Shown: in pieces, positions 62,615 to 64,000 of the stretch
Layout: the number at the start of each line of letters is the position of its first letter
How positions within the stretch are numbered: position 1 is the first letter of the stretch
NCBI GenBank assembly: GCA_963676655.2
Contig: CAXXKX010000003.1
Coordinates: 2,108,001-2,172,000 of the forward strand
DNA length: 64,000 bases
Reading direction: 5' to 3'
Source: G963676655 sp963676655
Lineage (GTDB): Bacteria > Verrucomicrobiota > Lentisphaeria > Victivallales > Victivallaceae
Made by a program: the position numbers and the translations under genes
Notes under the pieces: model-generated
What the model saw: the letters and a program-made list of their open reading frames with translations, nothing else
Told to the model about the DNA's origin: nothing
Database searches by the model: none

Positions 62615-63400
62615 TTACAACTTAATGGCTTTGATGATTACTGTACCGGGAATATTTTCAAAAAGAGGGCGGTATTCTTCCCACTGAGAACATTGAAACG
62701 GAGCTGAATCTGGAGGATTAGCAAGTTTGGGTTCATTGATAGACTGGATTACAAGATTCGCTTTTGTCATCCATTCAGACATAGTCGAAAAAGAATGAAA
62801 AAAAGAACGGACTTGCTCTGTTCCGTTTTCGTCATAACGACAATCTGGAGCTGGCATATATCCATTGCTTATGAAAACTCCGTAATCATTGTCAAGTTCC
62901 AAAGGCTCTCCCGCGCTTAGGGGGTGAGGAAGGGAAATTAATAGGATTCCTCCCGATTTAAGTAATTTAGATGCTTGAGAAATCACCGACCCGGGATTCG
63001 GAGAGAAACAAAGACCATAAGTGGAGTGTATGAGGTCGAACTCATTCTCATCTATAGTATTCAGATTCTCCATTGCCATTGTCATAAGTTTTACCGTCGC
63101 ATTACCGGCGATACATAATTTATGCGCATAATCAATTTGCTCTTCCGCAACATCCAGGGCAATACATTGGGCTCCGCGTAAATTTAAATATATGCTGTTC
63201 TGAGCCCCACCACAACCGATTTCAAGACATTTTGTTGCGGCAGATATTTCCGGAAGCAGGTGCAGGGCTGAATCCCCAGGCAACAAGGGGCCGTAATGAA
63301 AGTCTTTCATACTGATGAAAGTGTCTTGAAAATATTCTTCTGAAAACTCGTTCCAATACTTTTTCGATTTTGTGATGATGTCGATATCTGAATCAGCCAT
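62615..63400 (-). CDS. Class I SAM-dependent methyltransferase
   Basis: This 261-residue protein has the Rossmann methyltransferase motifs: CLEIGCGGAQNSIYL (motif I), CIALDVAEEQIDYAHKL (motif II acid), FDLIHSTYGLCF and GGILLISLPHPLS. Methyltransf_11/25 type; the substrate is unknown. The start overlaps the S41 peptidase stop by 8 bases (ATGGCTGA), so translation is probably coupled. Confidence 0.87.
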   Translation of the reverse strand: MADSDIDIITKSKKYWNEFSEEYFQDTFISMKDFHYGPLLPGDSALHLLPEISAATKCLEIGCGGAQNSIYLNLRGAQCIALDVAEEQIDYAHKLCIAGNATVKLMTMAMENLNTIDENEFDLIHSTYGLCFSPNPGSVISQASKLLKSGGILLISLPHPLSAGEPLELDNDYGVFISNGYMPAPDCRYDENGTEQVRSFFHSFSTMSEWMTKANLVIQSINEPKLANPPDSAPFQCSQWEEYRPLFENIPGTVIIKAIKL

Positions 63401-64000
63401 TGTTTCGTGCCTCGTTTACAAGAATAATTCCACTGAGAACGTCAATTGCTCTCTGCAATTGAATATCCGTAATAGCGTTCCTTACTTTGGGATGAACTTC
63501 ACCGGGATGACGCATTAACTGGTGCATGAAAAGCATAAGGAGATTGTCCGGCATCTTTACTTTAATGTCCGGCTCAATGCCGATTTCATGGATCTGTTTT
63601 TTAGAAGGAGTAAGGTATTTGCCGACGGTAAATTTCAATGAACCTTTGTTCGGAAGTTTCATTATACGTTGGATTGAGCCTTTGCCGTAGCTCTTGTTGC
63701 CGATCAAGATTGCGCGACGATGATCTTTTAAACTGCCTGAGAAAATTTCTGAAGCGCTGGCACTGTAACCATTAATCAAGATAGCGACAGGTAAGTTGAG
63801 TGTTTTAGGACAATCGGTTGCTTTGAGCTCCTGTTTGATCTCTGTCATACGACCATTGGTTGAGACAATCAGTTCTCCGGTTGGAATGAAGCGGCTGACC
63901 AATTGGCATGCGACATTGAGTAATCCGCCGGGGTTTCCTCTGAGATCGATAATCAAGGCTTTTACTTTTTGTTTCTTCAGGTTGGCAATCGCCTTGTCCA
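63393..64000 (-). CDS. S41-family C-terminal processing peptidase, C-terminal part (5' end outside window)
   Basis: The frame is open to the window edge (64000), so this is the 3' part of a larger gene. Visible: LIIDLRGNPGGLL, the catalytic Ser region NGYSASASEIFSGSLKDHRRA with the Lys of the Ser-Lys dyad in GNKSYGKGSIQ, and KYLTPSKKQIHEIGIEPDI, then an 80-residue tail. CtpA-type proteases act in the periplasm on protein C-termini. The signal peptide and PDZ domain would lie outside. It overlaps the methyltransferase start by 8 bases. Confidence 0.92.
   Translation of the reverse strand, partial: DKAIANLKKQKVKALIIDLRGNPGGLLNVACQLVSRFIPTGELIVSTNGRMTEIKQELKATDCPKTLNLPVAILINGYSASASEIFSGSLKDHRRAILIGNKSYGKGSIQRIMKLPNKGSLKFTVGKYLTPSKKQIHEIGIEPDIKVKMPDNLLMLFMHQLMRHPGEVHPKVRNAITDIQLQRAIDVLSGIILVNEARNNG

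Overview
The window looks like a chromosomal segment of a Lentisphaerota-type bacterium (Victivallis/Lentisphaera-like, PVC superphylum). This is inferred from gene content, not from a marker gene. It has four pseudopilins with an FTLIELLVV-type N-terminus and an H-X9-DG C-terminus, many secreted carbohydrate-active proteins, a sulfatase, several LacI/GntR/IclR regulators, and a murB-ddl fusion. I see no tRNA, rRNA or CRISPR array.

Layout. 1-594 is the 3' end of a group II intron (maturase tail plus RNA domains V/VI). 680-4993 holds a secreted protein, an aconitase and a sulfatase. 5269-14546 is a catabolic region: two flavin-oxidoreductase-like proteins, IclR regulator, DUF4380 lipoprotein, pseudopilin, pectate-lyase-like protein and heparinase II/III-like lyase. 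14572-14740 is a probable free-standing small RNA converging on an AT-rich SIR2-domain gene that looks acquired. 16478-20919 has a TM1266-like regulator, a structured GC-rich intergenic patch, then LacI, pseudopilin and clan GH-A-like hydrolase. 21104-24988 has a cyclophilin, a small secreted protein, a URO-D-like protein and an ECF sigma triad. 25078-26061 is a REP-associated tyrosine transposase (RAYT).

26193-35166 is a mostly minus-strand housekeeping block. In transcription order it reads coaE (frame-interrupted), rho, ftsB-like, a WecA-CapD-like fusion, hisI, murB-ddl, tyrA and an ABC ATPase. 35386-44075 carries a Nudix hydrolase, an Lrp regulator, an SGNH hydrolase, a GH36-like enzyme fused to a Yip1-like membrane domain, a GspF-like protein and htpG. 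44408-49775 has a second LacI-pseudopilin-hydrolase unit and a GH29 fucosidase. 50175-61436 has an M14 carboxypeptidase, a giant aromatic-repeat lipoprotein, and a GntR-pseudopilin-hydrolase-DUF4434 unit. A second RAYT, a methyltransferase and a truncated S41 protease close the window.

The most striking theme is the repeated cassette of sugar-type regulator, one atypical pseudopilin, then one or more large secreted hydrolases (three strict copies and one looser copy in 64 kb). Every pseudopilin lacks the canonical glycine before the prepilin cleavage site. Each cassette looks like a locally regulated polysaccharide-utilisation unit whose pseudopilin may serve its own enzyme. Other points of interest are two promoter-operator arrangements readable at base level, a promoter-driven structured RNA, a leader-associated interspersed repeat found before three genes, a 170-nt long inverted repeat, and several unusual domain fusions.
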